Made by a program: the position numbers and the translations under genes. A stretch of DNA of 64,000 nucleotides from Galbitalea soli (GTDB lineage Bacteria > Actinomycetota > Actinomycetes > Actinomycetales > Microbacteriaceae), in NCBI RefSeq assembly GCF_010686725.1, contig NZ_JAAGWZ010000003.1, positions 1 through 64,000 on the forward strand, in the 5' to 3' direction. The notes beneath the pieces were generated by a model, which was not told the origin of the DNA, did not search any database, and saw only the letters and a program-made list of their open reading frames with translations. Of this stretch, positions 45,247-53,987 are shown in pieces (the first letter of the stretch is position 1; each line of letters starts with the position of its first letter).

Positions 45247-46626
45247 ATGTCGATTGCGCACCTTGGCCTCGCGAGTGACTCGCGGGGTTCGAGCGAGACG
45301 CGTGCAGGCGACCGTACCCCACCGCACGATCTCCTCGCGGAGCAGAGCGCGATCGGCGGCATGCTTCTCAGCAAGGACGCGGTGGCCGACGTCATCGAGG
45401 CGGTCCGTGGCGCAGACTTCTACATCCCGAAGCACGAGCTGATCTTCGACGCCGTGCTCAGCCTGTACTCGCACGGCGAACCGACAGACGTCATCGCGGT
45501 CACCGACGAGCTCACGAAGTCCGGTGAGATCGGGCGCGCGGGCGGTGCGGAATACCTGCACACCCTGACCGGTCTGGTGCCGACCGCGGCGAACGCCGGC
45601 TTCTACGCGTCGATCGTCGCCGAGAAGGCGGTGCTGCGCAGGCTCGTCGAGGCTGGAACCCGCATCGTGCAGATGGGATACGCGAGCGAGGGCGAGGTCG
45701 TCGACCTCGTCAACAACGCTCAGGCCGAGATCTACGGCGTGACCGGCGGCGTCGAATCCGAAGACTACGTGCCGCTCATCCAGGCGATCACCGCCGCGAC
45801 CGACGAGATCGAGGCGGCGGCGGGCCGCGACGGCCAGATGGTCGGCGTTCCGACCGGATTCCACGATCTCGACGCGCTCACCAACGGCCTACACCCGGGT
45901 CAGATGATCATCCTCGCCGCGCGCCCCGCCATCGGAAAGTCGACGCTCGCGCTCGACTTCGCCCGCGCGGCCGCGATTCACAATGACCAGCCCACGATCA
46001 TCTTCTCCCTCGAGATGAGCCGCAGCGAGATCGCGATGCGTCTGCTCTCGGCCGAGGCCTCGGTACCCCTGCAGTCGATGCGCAAGGGAACCGTCCACAC
46101 GCAGGACTGGACCAAACTCGCGAGCATCCGGGGCCAGATCGCGGATGCACCGCTCTACATCGACGACAGCCCCAACATGACACTCGTCGAGATTCGCGCC
46201 AAGTGCCGGCGGCTCAAGCAGAAGGTCGGGCTGAAGATGGTGATCATCGACTACCTGCAGCTCATGACGAGCGGCAAGCGCGTCGAATCCCGTCAGCAGG
46301 AGGTGAGCGAGTTCTCGCGAGCGCTCAAACTGCTCGCAAAGGAGATCGGCGTCCCCGTCATCGCGATCAGCCAGCTGAACCGCGGCCCGGAGCAGCGCTC
46401 CGACAAGAAGCCCGCGCTCTCCGACCTCCGCGAGTCCGGGTCGCTCGAGCAGGATGCCGACATGGTGATCCTGCTGCACCGCGAAAGCGCCTACGAGAAG
46501 GACAGCCCTCGCCAGGGCGAAGCCGACCTCATCATCGCCAAGCACCGCAACGGACCGACCGATACGCTGACGGTCGGCTTCCACGGCCACTTCTCGCGCT
46601 TCGTCGATCTGCCTCCCGGCAGCTGA
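45247..46626 (+). CDS. dnaB: Replicative DNA helicase DnaB
   Basis: 459 residues, ATG preceded by GAAGGGG. The N-terminal domain (about 20-120, PPHDLLAEQSAIGGMLLSKD) and RecA-like domain are typical: Walker A ARPAIGKSTLALDFARAAAI, Walker B LKMVIIDYLQLM, and LSDLRESGSLEQDADMVILL with the arginine finger region. No intein interrupts it. It unwinds the fork as a hexamer; the likely loader DciA is encoded at 20244. The promoter region carries the phased DnaA-box-like array. Confidence 0.97.
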   Translation: MSIAHLGLASDSRGSSETRAGDRTPPHDLLAEQSAIGGMLLSKDAVADVIEAVRGADFYIPKHELIFDAVLSLYSHGEPTDVIAVTDELTKSGEIGRAGGAEYLHTLTGLVPTAANAGFYASIVAEKAVLRRLVEAGTRIVQMGYASEGEVVDLVNNAQAEIYGVTGGVESEDYVPLIQAITAATDEIEAAAGRDGQMVGVPTGFHDLDALTNGLHPGQMIILAARPAIGKSTLALDFARAAAIHNDQPTIIFSLEMSRSEIAMRLLSAEASVPLQSMRKGTVHTQDWTKLASIRGQIADAPLYIDDSPNMTLVEIRAKCRRLKQKVGLKMVIIDYLQLMTSGKRVESRQQEVSEFSRALKLLAKEIGVPVIAISQLNRGPEQRSDKKPALSDLRESGSLEQDADMVILLHRESAYEKDSPRQGEADLIIAKHRNGPTDTLTVGFHGHFSRFVDLPPGS

Positions 46627-46680
46627 GCTCCCCCGCAGCCGCCCTCGGGGGGCACACGGTTTCGGCAGGCCGCGACCGCG

Positions 46681-46686
46681 TAAACT
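46681..46686 (+). promoter_or_regulatory. -10 element TAAACT, leaderless start
   Basis: The hexamer ends seven bases before the ATG at 46694, and no Shine-Dalgarno intervenes. Confidence 0.5.
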
Positions 46687-46693
46687 GAACGCG

Positions 46694-47326
46694 ATGGCCG
46701 CCACCGAACTCACGACACCGACCACGGCCCCCTGGTACGTACCGCTCACGCGCGCTGTTCCCGCAGCGGCGCTGGCGATCGTGATCACCTTCGCGGGCGG
46801 CAACTACTCCCCCGACTTCGGTCTTGCCTGTCTGGGCGGATTCGCCCTCGTCAGCGGCGTCGCCGGGATCGTCGTCTCCCTCAGGGCCTTCGCCCGCGGC
46901 GTGTATCGCACGATCTTCCTGGTTCAGGCGATCGTCTCCGTGGTCACCGGAATCCTCGCCCTCGCAGGGCAGCAGGTCGGTCTTCCCCTGTTCCTCGTGC
47001 TGCTGAGCGGGTGGGCCGCCATCACCGGCTTCCTCGAGCTGTACGCCGGTCTGCGCTCGCGACGGGAGCGGCTCGCCACCTCGCGCGACTGGATGTTCGT
47101 GGGCGCGCTGACGGCGGTGCTCGCGATCGTGAGTCTGGTCATCCCGCCCGACTATGTGCAGCACTATCAGGCACCCGACCACACCGACCGCATCCTCAAT
47201 ACCTCGGTGGTCGTCGTCGGCCTGTTGAGCGTCTATGGCGCGATCACGGCCGTTTACCTCATCATTGCCGCACTCTCGCTGAAATGGGGACCGAGCGCGA
47301 CTCCCCGGGACGGAACCGCATCGTGA
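46694..47326 (+). CDS. DUF308-like multi-span membrane protein
   Basis: 210 residues with about six hydrophobic helices: 20-38, 45-65, 73-92, 98-118, 137-155 and 178-200. The internal periodicity (GGFALVSGVAGIVVSLRAF, FLVLLSGWAAITGFLELYAG) is that of DUF308/HdeD-type proteins, whose role is unknown apart from acid-stress links in enterics. It is probably expressed from its own leaderless promoter and coupled to the next gene by a GTGA overlap. Confidence 0.8.
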   Translation: MAATELTTPTTAPWYVPLTRAVPAAALAIVITFAGGNYSPDFGLACLGGFALVSGVAGIVVSLRAFARGVYRTIFLVQAIVSVVTGILALAGQQVGLPLFLVLLSGWAAITGFLELYAGLRSRRERLATSRDWMFVGALTAVLAIVSLVIPPDYVQHYQAPDHTDRILNTSVVVVGLLSVYGAITAVYLIIAALSLKWGPSATPRDGTAS

Positions 47327-47565
47327 CCGAACCGAGTCGCAAGGACCGCTTCCGGCCGCTCGAACTCCTGACCCTGTCGGCGATCGTCGCGGTGTTCGTC
47401 GGCATCGTGGTGGCGGCGTCGACACGCGATATCGGCCTCGGTGCCGTTTTCCTCGGCATCGCGTTCATCGTCACGCTCGTCACCCTCGCGACGCTCGCGA
47501 TCACGGGCAAGCCCGACGATGCCGAGATCATGGACCTCGACGACCAGGACCGCAAGGGTCACTGA
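47323..47565 (+). CDS. Small two-span membrane protein
   Basis: 80 residues from GTG 47323, overlapping the previous stop. A polar start (TEPSRKDRFRPLELL) precedes two hydrophobic segments (about 15-35 and 42-62), with an acidic tail (DDAEIMDLDDQDRKGH). No family name can be assigned; coupling to the DUF308-like gene suggests they work together. It ends 17 bases before the convergent purB stop. Confidence 0.75.
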   Translation: MTEPSRKDRFRPLELLTLSAIVAVFVGIVVAASTRDIGLGAVFLGIAFIVTLVTLATLAITGKPDDAEIMDLDDQDRKGH

Positions 47566-47582
47566 CTCGCGCCGAGCCGGCG

Positions 47583-48968
47583 TCAGCGCAGGATGTGATC
47601 GACGAGCGCGCTCGCCACTCCCGTGTAGGCGGCGGGTGTCAGCACGCGGAGCCGGTCCTTCGCCTCATCGCCGATGTCGAGACCGTCGATGAAGGCGACC
47701 AGCTCGGGCTGACCGATGCGCTTGCCGCGGGTCAGCTCCTTCAGCAACGCGTAGGGGTCGGCGATGGAGCTGCGGCCCGCCGTGACCTCGGCGCGGATCA
47801 CCGTCTGGATCGCCTCGCCGAGGATCTCCCAGTTGCCGTCGAGATCGGCGAGCAGGGCATCCGTGTCGACATTGATCTCCCCGAGTCCGCGGGTGAGGTT
47901 GTCGAGGGCGAGGAGCGAGTGGCCGATCGCGACACCGACGTTGCGCTGCGTGGTCGAGTCGGTGAGGTCGCGCTGAAGCCGTGAGGTGACGAGGGTCGCG
48001 GCGAGCGACTCGAGCAGGGCGCTCGACAGCTCGAAGTTCGCCTCCGCGTTCTCGAATCGGATGGGGTTGATCTTGTGGGGCATCGTCGACGACCCGGTGG
48101 CGCCCGCCTGGGGAATCTGGGTGAAATAGCCCATGGAGATGTAGGTCCACGCGTCGGTGCACAGATTGTGGAGGATCCGATTGACGTGACTGATTCGGCT
48201 GTACAGCTCTGCCTGCCAGTCGTGCGGTTCGATCTGAGTCGTGAGCGGGTTCCAGTCGAGGCCGAGCGAGGTCACGAACTCCCGTGAGACGGCGGGCCAG
48301 TCGACCTCCCCGTCGGCGACCACGTGAGCCGCGAAGGTGCCCGTGGCACCGCTGAACTTGCCCAGGTACTCCGTCGCCTCGATCTGCGCGAGCACGCGCT
48401 CGAGCCGGCCGACGAACACCGCGAACTCCTTGCCCACCGTCGTGGGCGTCGCGGGCTGGCCGTGCGTGTGGGCGAGCATCGCATCGTCGCGGTGGGCGAC
48501 GGCCCGCTCGCGCAGGACCGCGATGAGGGCGCGAAGTTTCGGCAGCCAGACCTCGCGCACTGCGGTGCCGATCGTCAGCGCGTAGGAGAGGTTGTTGATG
48601 TCCTCGCTCGTGCACGCGAAGTGGGTCAGTTCGGCCACATCGCCGAGACCGAGTGCGGCGAGCTTGCGCCGCACCAGATATTCCACCGCCTTGACGTCGT
48701 GCCGCGTGGTCGCCTCGAGAACGCCGAGTTCGTCGATCTCCTCCTGACCGAACTCCGTCACGAGCTGGCGGAGGGCATGGGTCTGCTCAGTGCTGAGGCG
48801 ACGGGAACCGAACATCTCGTGACTCGTGAGATAGATCAGCCACTCCACCTCGACGCGCACGCGGGCACGATTGAGCCCGGCCTCCGAGAGGAACTCGCCC
48901 AACTCGGTCACCGCGGGGCGGTACCGACCGTCGAGCGGGCTGATGGGCTGTGCGGGCATCGGGCTCAT
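47583..48968 (-). CDS. purB: Adenylosuccinate lyase
   Basis: 461 residues of the fumarase/aspartase superfamily. TSEDINNLSYALTIG, the TH-type motif in MLAHTHGQPATPTTVGKEFA, and the signature GSSTMPHKINPIRFENAE with the catalytic serine loop are present. It catalyses two steps of purine synthesis: SAICAR to AICAR and adenylosuccinate to AMP. The length and ISPLDGRYRPAV start resemble the E. coli-type subgroup. AAGGGAG precedes the ATG, which overlaps the upstream phosphatase stop. Confidence 0.95.
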   Translation of the reverse strand: MSPMPAQPISPLDGRYRPAVTELGEFLSEAGLNRARVRVEVEWLIYLTSHEMFGSRRLSTEQTHALRQLVTEFGQEEIDELGVLEATTRHDVKAVEYLVRRKLAALGLGDVAELTHFACTSEDINNLSYALTIGTAVREVWLPKLRALIAVLRERAVAHRDDAMLAHTHGQPATPTTVGKEFAVFVGRLERVLAQIEATEYLGKFSGATGTFAAHVVADGEVDWPAVSREFVTSLGLDWNPLTTQIEPHDWQAELYSRISHVNRILHNLCTDAWTYISMGYFTQIPQAGATGSSTMPHKINPIRFENAEANFELSSALLESLAATLVTSRLQRDLTDSTTQRNVGVAIGHSLLALDNLTRGLGEINVDTDALLADLDGNWEILGEAIQTVIRAEVTAGRSSIADPYALLKELTRGKRIGQPELVAFIDGLDIGDEAKDRLRVLTPAAYTGVASALVDHILR

Positions 48969-49489
48969 GAAGCTCCCTTAGAGATTCCGGGGGTGACCTG
49001 GCGGAAGAGGACGGTGCAGGCGCGTTCGATCATCGCAAGCACCTGATCGAACATAGCGGCATCCGAGTAGTACGGGTCGGGCACATCGAGCGAACCGGTG
49101 TGCTCACCGTCGAAACCGAGCAGCAGCTGAACCTTGGAACGGTCGAGGTCGTTTCCCGCCCATGCCTTCAGGATGCGCTCCTGGCTGCGGTCGAACACGA
49201 CGACGAGGTCGAGCCGCTCGAACCACTCCGGGTCGAACTGGCGCGCCCGGTGGCTGCGGCCGTCGAGGCCGTGGGCGCGGAGTGCGTCGAGCGTGCGGTC
49301 ATCCGACTGCTCCCCGACGTGCCAGTCGCCGGTGCCGGCCGACGACACCGCGATCGCGTCGCTGAGTCCCGCCCGGGCCACGAGGGACCGGAACACGGCC
49401 TCGGCCATGGGCGATCGGCAGATGTTGCCGGTGCAGACGAAGCAGATTCGGAAGAGCGCCGACTCGTCGAGTACGCGGTCGAAACTCAT
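48965..49489 (-). CDS. Low-molecular-weight protein-tyrosine phosphatase
   Basis: 174 residues from ATG 49489, which has GGGAG nine bases upstream (an ATG at 49495 is possible). The P loop is C19-TGNIC-R25-S with nucleophile Cys19 and Arg25, and the general-acid loop is DVPDPYYSD. It could dephosphorylate protein tyrosines or arginines; the Thr after the cysteine is the feature often linked to arginine phosphatases, but the evidence is weak. Overlaps purB by four bases. Confidence 0.92.
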   Translation of the reverse strand: MSFDRVLDESALFRICFVCTGNICRSPMAEAVFRSLVARAGLSDAIAVSSAGTGDWHVGEQSDDRTLDALRAHGLDGRSHRARQFDPEWFERLDLVVVFDRSQERILKAWAGNDLDRSKVQLLLGFDGEHTGSLDVPDPYYSDAAMFDQVLAMIERACTVLFRQVTPGISKGAS

Positions 49490-49616
49490 GCCCATAGTCT
49501 CCCGCGTTTTGCGCTCCTGCACAGGTGGCATTTCCTCGGATCCTTACACGAGCGGCGGGACTCGCGGGATGCGGCGGCGAGGTCATCGACACACTCGTGG
49601 CGACAGAAAGGACGCC

Positions 49617-49880
49617 ATGATTCCCAGCGCCATCCCCGACCCGTCCCAGATCCTCGCGCAACGTGAGGCGCTCGCACGAATCGATCGCGAAGTCGCGGCG
49701 GCGACTCCGGCGGAGCACCCGCCGCACGGCTGGTCCGGCCCCGCGGCAGACGCGTACCGCAGCGCCGTCGTCAGGCTGCACCGCGAACTGTCGTCGGCTC
49801 GGCATGCGCTCTGGCGCGCCGAGAATGCGACCGACGCCGCCGTGATCGAAGTGACGATGGGGGTGGCGCATGTCCGATGA
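49617..49880 (+). CDS. WXG-like small helical protein
   Basis: 87 residues, ATG preceded by AAAGGA. Two predicted helices (about 9-29 and 43-80) flank HGWSGPAADAYRSAVVRLHR, where Trp39-Ser-Gly41 sits in the turn followed by AADAYR, the layout of WXG100/ESX substrates. It is not a canonical EsxA: no clear C-terminal YxxxD/E signal is seen. It overlaps the following hydrolase gene by 11 bases, so they are coupled. No secretion-system gene is in the window. Confidence 0.75.
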   Translation: MIPSAIPDPSQILAQREALARIDREVAAATPAEHPPHGWSGPAADAYRSAVVRLHRELSSARHALWRAENATDAAVIEVTMGVAHVR

Positions 49881-51354
49881 GATCGAGATCAGCGGCGGCG
49901 GCTCGACCATGGTCGCGACCGACGGGATGCGGGCCGGCCTCGACCAGTTGCGCCACCTGCAGCACCACCTCGAATCCTGCCACCGCGAGGTCGCGGCCAT
50001 GACCGTGAACGGGATCGCGCCGCGGGCGACCTCTTCCCTCCTCGATGCCTCTCACGAGTTGCATCTCGCCTCGACCCGGTGCCGTCGGCTCGTCACCGCG
50101 GTGACGACGAGCATCGAGCTGTACTCGGAGGCCAACCACGCGGTGTTGACGGCGGTGCGCAGCGCCTCGTCGGTCGCGGCGTGGGAGGTGGGATTCATGC
50201 TGTACAGCAATCCCTCGCTGGCGGGCGGTCTGCTCGTCGCGGGCCTGGGCATCTTGGGGCTGGGGATGAGCACCGGGCTGCTCGGATTCGCACTCGGTCT
50301 GGTCAGGAGCTTCGCCCGGGAGCACCCGGCGCTGCTCAACAACCACGTGCTGCCCGAGATCATCAGCGAGATCGAGATGAACTGCGACGACTTCTGGGAT
50401 GGTCTGCATGGACGGCCATACGGCTCCGCCGCCCGCAAGGCCCAGTCGATGAAAGGGGGACCGGATGACGGTTACGGGCATCCGTCCGAACTCGCGCTGT
50501 CGGCGAGCGCGATCGCGACGGCACTCGCCCAATTAGGAATGCTGCGCGAGACGGGCATCCGGGTGGAGCGGGTGCGGCACACTCTCGCCATCCGGCCGGT
50601 GGACTCGGTCGCGAGCCTGTTCGCGGGCATCCCCGTCGCCTCAGCGCAGATCGGCAACGCGCGGGTGCGCATCGACAGGTATGTGATGCCGGATGGATCG
50701 CTGCACTGGGTGGTCTATGTCGCGGGCACTATCGACTTCAATCCGGTGCCGGGCACAGAGCCGTTCGACATGACGAGCAATATCCACGGCGTGGGGCACG
50801 GCATCTCCCCCGGCCACCCCGAGGGCACGCCGGAGCAGACGGCCGCATCGACCCGCGCGGTGCTCGAGATGATGCACGAGGCCGGGATCTCCCCGACCGA
50901 TCCGGTGATGATCGTCGGGCATTCGCAGGGCGGCACGGCCGCGACCGAGGTGGCCGCTCGGGGCGAGTTCAACGTGCGCGCGGTCGCCTCCTTCGGCTCC
51001 CCCGTGGGTCAGATGATCGTGCCCGGCGACATCAAGCACTTCATCGTCAAGAACATGGAGGACCCGGTCGCGGCGATGGGCGGGCCCGACCGCGACCCCG
51101 CGGCGATCATCTACCGGCGCGACATGACCGCCGCCCACGCCCTGCACCCGGGGAGCGCGTTCGCGTCCCACACCGGAGACGCGTACCCAAGCTTCGCCCG
51201 GAAGCTCGATCACCAGCACAGTGAGCTGGGACGGGAGCTGCACGACTTCGTGCACGACTTCACCGCCGGCGCGACGGCGGGCGAATCCGAGTACTGGCGG
51301 GCGGAGCGAGTCCCCGCCGCTAGCGATCCCGCCCTGCAAGGGGCCGCAAAATGA
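49870..51354 (+). CDS. Helical N-terminal, membrane-anchored alpha/beta hydrolase
   Basis: 494 residues. Residues ~15-100 are helical with many His/Arg/Leu and resemble an ESX-type helical bundle; a hydrophobic segment lies at about 115-147. The C-terminal half is an alpha/beta hydrolase with nucleophile elbow GHSQGG at 350-355 (Ser352), a plausible acid Asp398 in KNMEDPV and a plausible His434 in SHTGDAY. A lipase- or esterase-like activity is inferred; the substrate is unknown. Coupled to the WXG-like gene. The 3' end overlaps the convergent membrane-protein gene by 35 bases. Confidence 0.8.
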   Translation: MSDEIEISGGGSTMVATDGMRAGLDQLRHLQHHLESCHREVAAMTVNGIAPRATSSLLDASHELHLASTRCRRLVTAVTTSIELYSEANHAVLTAVRSASSVAAWEVGFMLYSNPSLAGGLLVAGLGILGLGMSTGLLGFALGLVRSFAREHPALLNNHVLPEIISEIEMNCDDFWDGLHGRPYGSAARKAQSMKGGPDDGYGHPSELALSASAIATALAQLGMLRETGIRVERVRHTLAIRPVDSVASLFAGIPVASAQIGNARVRIDRYVMPDGSLHWVVYVAGTIDFNPVPGTEPFDMTSNIHGVGHGISPGHPEGTPEQTAASTRAVLEMMHEAGISPTDPVMIVGHSQGGTAATEVAARGEFNVRAVASFGSPVGQMIVPGDIKHFIVKNMEDPVAAMGGPDRDPAAIIYRRDMTAAHALHPGSAFASHTGDAYPSFARKLDHQHSELGRELHDFVHDFTAGATAGESEYWRAERVPAASDPALQGAAK

Positions 51355-51715
51355 TCCCGATGATCCAGCTGAGGATGCCCAGCACGAGCGCGCCCAGAAC
51401 CCCCCACCAGAAGCCGCTCACCACGAGTCCGAACCCCATCAGGCTCGACAGCCACGAGACCAGGAGCAGCAGCAGACCGTTCACGAGAAGCGCGACGAGA
51501 CCGAGAGTGAGGATGTAGAGCGGGAAGGCGACGATGCGGATGAGATTTCCGATGACGCCGTTGACGATGCCGAAGATGAGGGCGACCAGCAGGTAGGTCA
51601 CAATCGTCGCGAGGGCACCCGAGTCGTAGGGCTCGACCTTGACGCCCGCCACGATGAGAGTCGTGAGCCACAGAGCGACCGCGTTGATGATGAGCCGAAC
51701 CAGGAATCTGCGCAT
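51320..51715 (-). CDS. Phage-holin-family (PF04020-like) membrane protein
   Basis: 131 residues from ATG 51715 ([20 protein letters not shown]). Four hydrophobic helices are spaced as in the Phage_holin_4_2/YvlD family ([35 protein letters not shown]). Despite the name, these are chromosomal envelope proteins, not lytic holins, and nothing phage-like surrounds it. It ends inside the hydrolase gene on the other strand. Confidence 0.87.
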   Translation of the reverse strand: MRRFLVRLIINAVALWLTTLIVAGVKVEPYDSGALATIVTYLLVALIFGIVNGVIGNLIRIVAFPLYILTLGLVALLVNGLLLLLVSWLSSLMGFGLVVSGFWWGVLGALVLGILSWIIGIILRPLAGRDR

Positions 51716-51752
51716 GCGCCTACTATGCACCGGGCTCCGAGCGTGCCGCAAT

Positions 51753-51758
51753 TAGGCT
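51753..51758 (+). promoter_or_regulatory. -10 element TAGGCT, leaderless start of hisC
   Basis: TAGGCT ends seven bases before GTG 51766; there is no Shine-Dalgarno. Confidence 0.5.
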
Positions 51759-51765
51759 GGTCACC

Positions 51766-52839
51766 GTGACGTCGCCCCGTGTTCGCCTCCGCCCCGCCAT
51801 CGAATCTCTCGCCCCCTACCGACAGGGCAAGCCCGCCGCTGACAACGCTTTCAAGCTGTCATCCAACGAGAACCCGTTCGAACCGCTGCCCGCAGTGCTC
51901 GACGCGATCGCGGCCGCTCCCGTCAACCGGTACCCGGACGCCACCGCGCTCGCGCTTCGCGAGCGGCTCGCCGAGAGACTGGGCGTGACGCCGGCGGAGA
52001 TTCAGGTGGGCGCGGGCTCGGTGTCGATCCTGGCGCAACTCATCACCGCGGCGGCCGCACCTGGCGACGAAGTCGTGTACAGCTGGCGCAGCTTCGAGGC
52101 CTACCCCGGTCTCGTCACCGTCGCGGGCGCCACGAGCGTCGAGGTGCCGAACACCGCGGACCATCGCCACGATCTTCCGGCCATGGCGGCCGCCATCACG
52201 GAGCGCACCCGTGTCGTCATCGTCTGCTCGCCCAACAACCCCACGAGCACCGTCGTCACGGCGGCGGAATTCGAGACGTTCATGGGCGCCGTTCCCCGCA
52301 CCGTGCTCGTCGTTCTCGATGAGGCCTACATCGAATTCGTCACCGACGAGTCCGCCGTCCGTGGAATCCCGCTGCTGGGCCGCCACCCCAACCTCGTCGT
52401 GCTCCGCACCTTCTCGAAGGCCTACGGCCTCGCGGGCCTGCGGATCGGCTACGCGTTCGGCCCGGAGTACGTGATGGATGCCGCGCGCGCGACCGCCATC
52501 CCGCTCTCTGTGATCGGACAGGCCCAGAACGCCGCCATCGCGTCGCTCGACCACGAGGACGAGCTCCTCGAGCGGGTCGCCCGGATCACTGTCCTTCGCG
52601 ACGAGGTCTGGCGATCCCTCGTCGACCAGGGATGGGACTCGCCCAGGCCGCATGGCAACTTCGTCTGGCTCCCCACCGGCTCCGCCACCGCAGCTGCCGC
52701 CGATGTCTTCGCCGAGCACGGCATCATCGCGCGTGCGCTCGGGGAGGGCCTTCGAGTGACGATCGGAGAGCCCGCCGCTGTGGACAAACTCCTAAGGGCT
52801 TCGGCTGAGGTTGTCCGCAACCTACGAACAGCCGTCTAA
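51766..52839 (+). CDS. hisC: Histidinol-phosphate / aromatic amino acid aminotransferase
   Basis: 357 residues, fold-type I PLP enzyme. Landmarks: [61 protein letters not shown] and [19 protein letters not shown] with the PLP lysine. This matches HisC or the closely related Pat aromatic transaminase; the isolated position, away from other his genes and next to ketoacid dehydrogenase genes, makes Pat plausible. It begins with GTG directly behind a -10. Confidence 0.88.
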   Translation: MTSPRVRLRPAIESLAPYRQGKPAADNAFKLSSNENPFEPLPAVLDAIAAAPVNRYPDATALALRERLAERLGVTPAEIQVGAGSVSILAQLITAAAAPGDEVVYSWRSFEAYPGLVTVAGATSVEVPNTADHRHDLPAMAAAITERTRVVIVCSPNNPTSTVVTAAEFETFMGAVPRTVLVVLDEAYIEFVTDESAVRGIPLLGRHPNLVVLRTFSKAYGLAGLRIGYAFGPEYVMDAARATAIPLSVIGQAQNAAIASLDHEDELLERVARITVLRDEVWRSLVDQGWDSPRPHGNFVWLPTGSATAAAADVFAEHGIIARALGEGLRVTIGEPAAVDKLLRASAEVVRNLRTAV

Positions 52840-52849
52840 CGCGCCACGT

Positions 52850-52855
52850 TAGATT
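52850..52855 (+). promoter_or_regulatory. -10 element TAGATT, leaderless start of the E1-E2 operon
   Basis: TAGATT ends seven bases before ATG 52863. Confidence 0.5.
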
Positions 52856-52862
52856 GGATTCC

Positions 52863-53987
52863 ATGTCTTACACAGAGGCGACGCTGCAGCTGCTCTCCCC
52901 GGAGGGCCGACTCGTCGAAAGCGACGCCTCCGCCGAGTATCTCCCGCTCATCCAGCAGCTGACCGACCAGCAACTGCGCGAGTTCCATCGCGTGATGGTG
53001 GTGACGCGCGCCTTCGATGTCGAGGCCACCAATCTGCAGCGACAGGGGCAGATGGGGCTGTGGGTGCCCAGCATGGGCCAGGAGGCTGCGCAAGTGGGCT
53101 CCGGATTCGCCGCCCGGCCGCAGGACCACGTGTTCCCCGCCTATCGCGAGCACGCCATCGCGCACATCCGGGGCGTCGACTACGTCGACATCGTCCGCAT
53201 GCTGCGAGGTCTCACCCACGGCGGCTGGGATCCCCGGGAGAAGAACAACTTCCACATCTACACGCTCGTCATCGGCTCGCAGTCGCTGCACGCGACCGGG
53301 TACGCGATGGGCATCCAGCTCGACGGCGACACGAACACGGGCGATCCGGAGCGCGATCGCGCCGTCATCGTGTACTTCGGTGACGGGGCCACGAGTCAGG
53401 GCGACGTGAGCGAGGCCCTCGTGTTCGCGGCGTCTTATCAGACGCCCGAGGTCTTCTTCCTGCAGAACAACCAGTGGGCCATCTCGGTTCCCGTGTCGAC
53501 GCAGTCACGCACGCCGCTGTACCTGCGCCCCTCGGGGTTCGGGATCCCGGGCATCCAGATCGATGGCAACGACGTGCTGATCAGCTACGCCGCCACGCGA
53601 AAGGCGATGGATGAGGCGCGCAGCGGGCAGGGGCCGCGATTCATCGAGGCGCTCACCTACCGCATCGGTGCGCACACCTCCAGCGACGACCCCACCAAGT
53701 ACCGCACGCAGGAGGAGCTCGAGCACTGGATGGCGCTCGACCCGATCACGCGCTTCGCCAGCTACCTGCGGGGCAGAGGCGAGGGCGAGGAGTTCTTCCG
53801 CGACGTCGACGCCGAAGCCGCCGACACGGCATCCGACGTGCGCCGCCGCACGCTCGAGCTGGGGATTCCCCCGGTCGAGAACATGTTCGACAACGTCTAC
53901 TCCGAACCGCACCCGCTCATGCAGCAGCAGAAGCAGTGGCTCGCCGACTACGAGGCGTCCTTCGACGCGGAGGGTGCCGCCGAATGA
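52863..53987 (+). CDS. pdhA: 2-oxoacid dehydrogenase E1 component, alpha subunit
   Basis: 374 residues from ATG 52863. The thiamine diphosphate motif is GDGATSQGDVSEALVFAASY ending in NN. Other E1-alpha features are QGQMGLWVPSMGQEAAQVGS, YREHAIAHIRG and THGGWDP. With the beta subunit it decarboxylates a 2-oxoacid. The cluster could be pyruvate dehydrogenase-like or branched-chain (bkd); a histidine in HTSSDDPTKYR is shared by both and gives no decision. In Microbacteriaceae, with AceE elsewhere, a branched-chain role is likely. Confidence 0.9.
   Translation: MSYTEATLQLLSPEGRLVESDASAEYLPLIQQLTDQQLREFHRVMVVTRAFDVEATNLQRQGQMGLWVPSMGQEAAQVGSGFAARPQDHVFPAYREHAIAHIRGVDYVDIVRMLRGLTHGGWDPREKNNFHIYTLVIGSQSLHATGYAMGIQLDGDTNTGDPERDRAVIVYFGDGATSQGDVSEALVFAASYQTPEVFFLQNNQWAISVPVSTQSRTPLYLRPSGFGIPGIQIDGNDVLISYAATRKAMDEARSGQGPRFIEALTYRIGAHTSSDDPTKYRTQEELEHWMALDPITRFASYLRGRGEGEEFFRDVDAEAADTASDVRRRTLELGIPPVENMFDNVYSEPHPLMQQQKQWLADYEASFDAEGAAE

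Noticed and set aside
51320-51715. Prophage remnant, because of a holin-family protein
   Set aside because: The PF04020-like family is a chromosomal membrane family; no integrase, capsid or lysis genes surround it.
52779-52787. Perfect DnaA box TGTGGACAA inside hisC
   Set aside because: A single isolated match far from the origin; about one such match per 64 kb is expected by chance.
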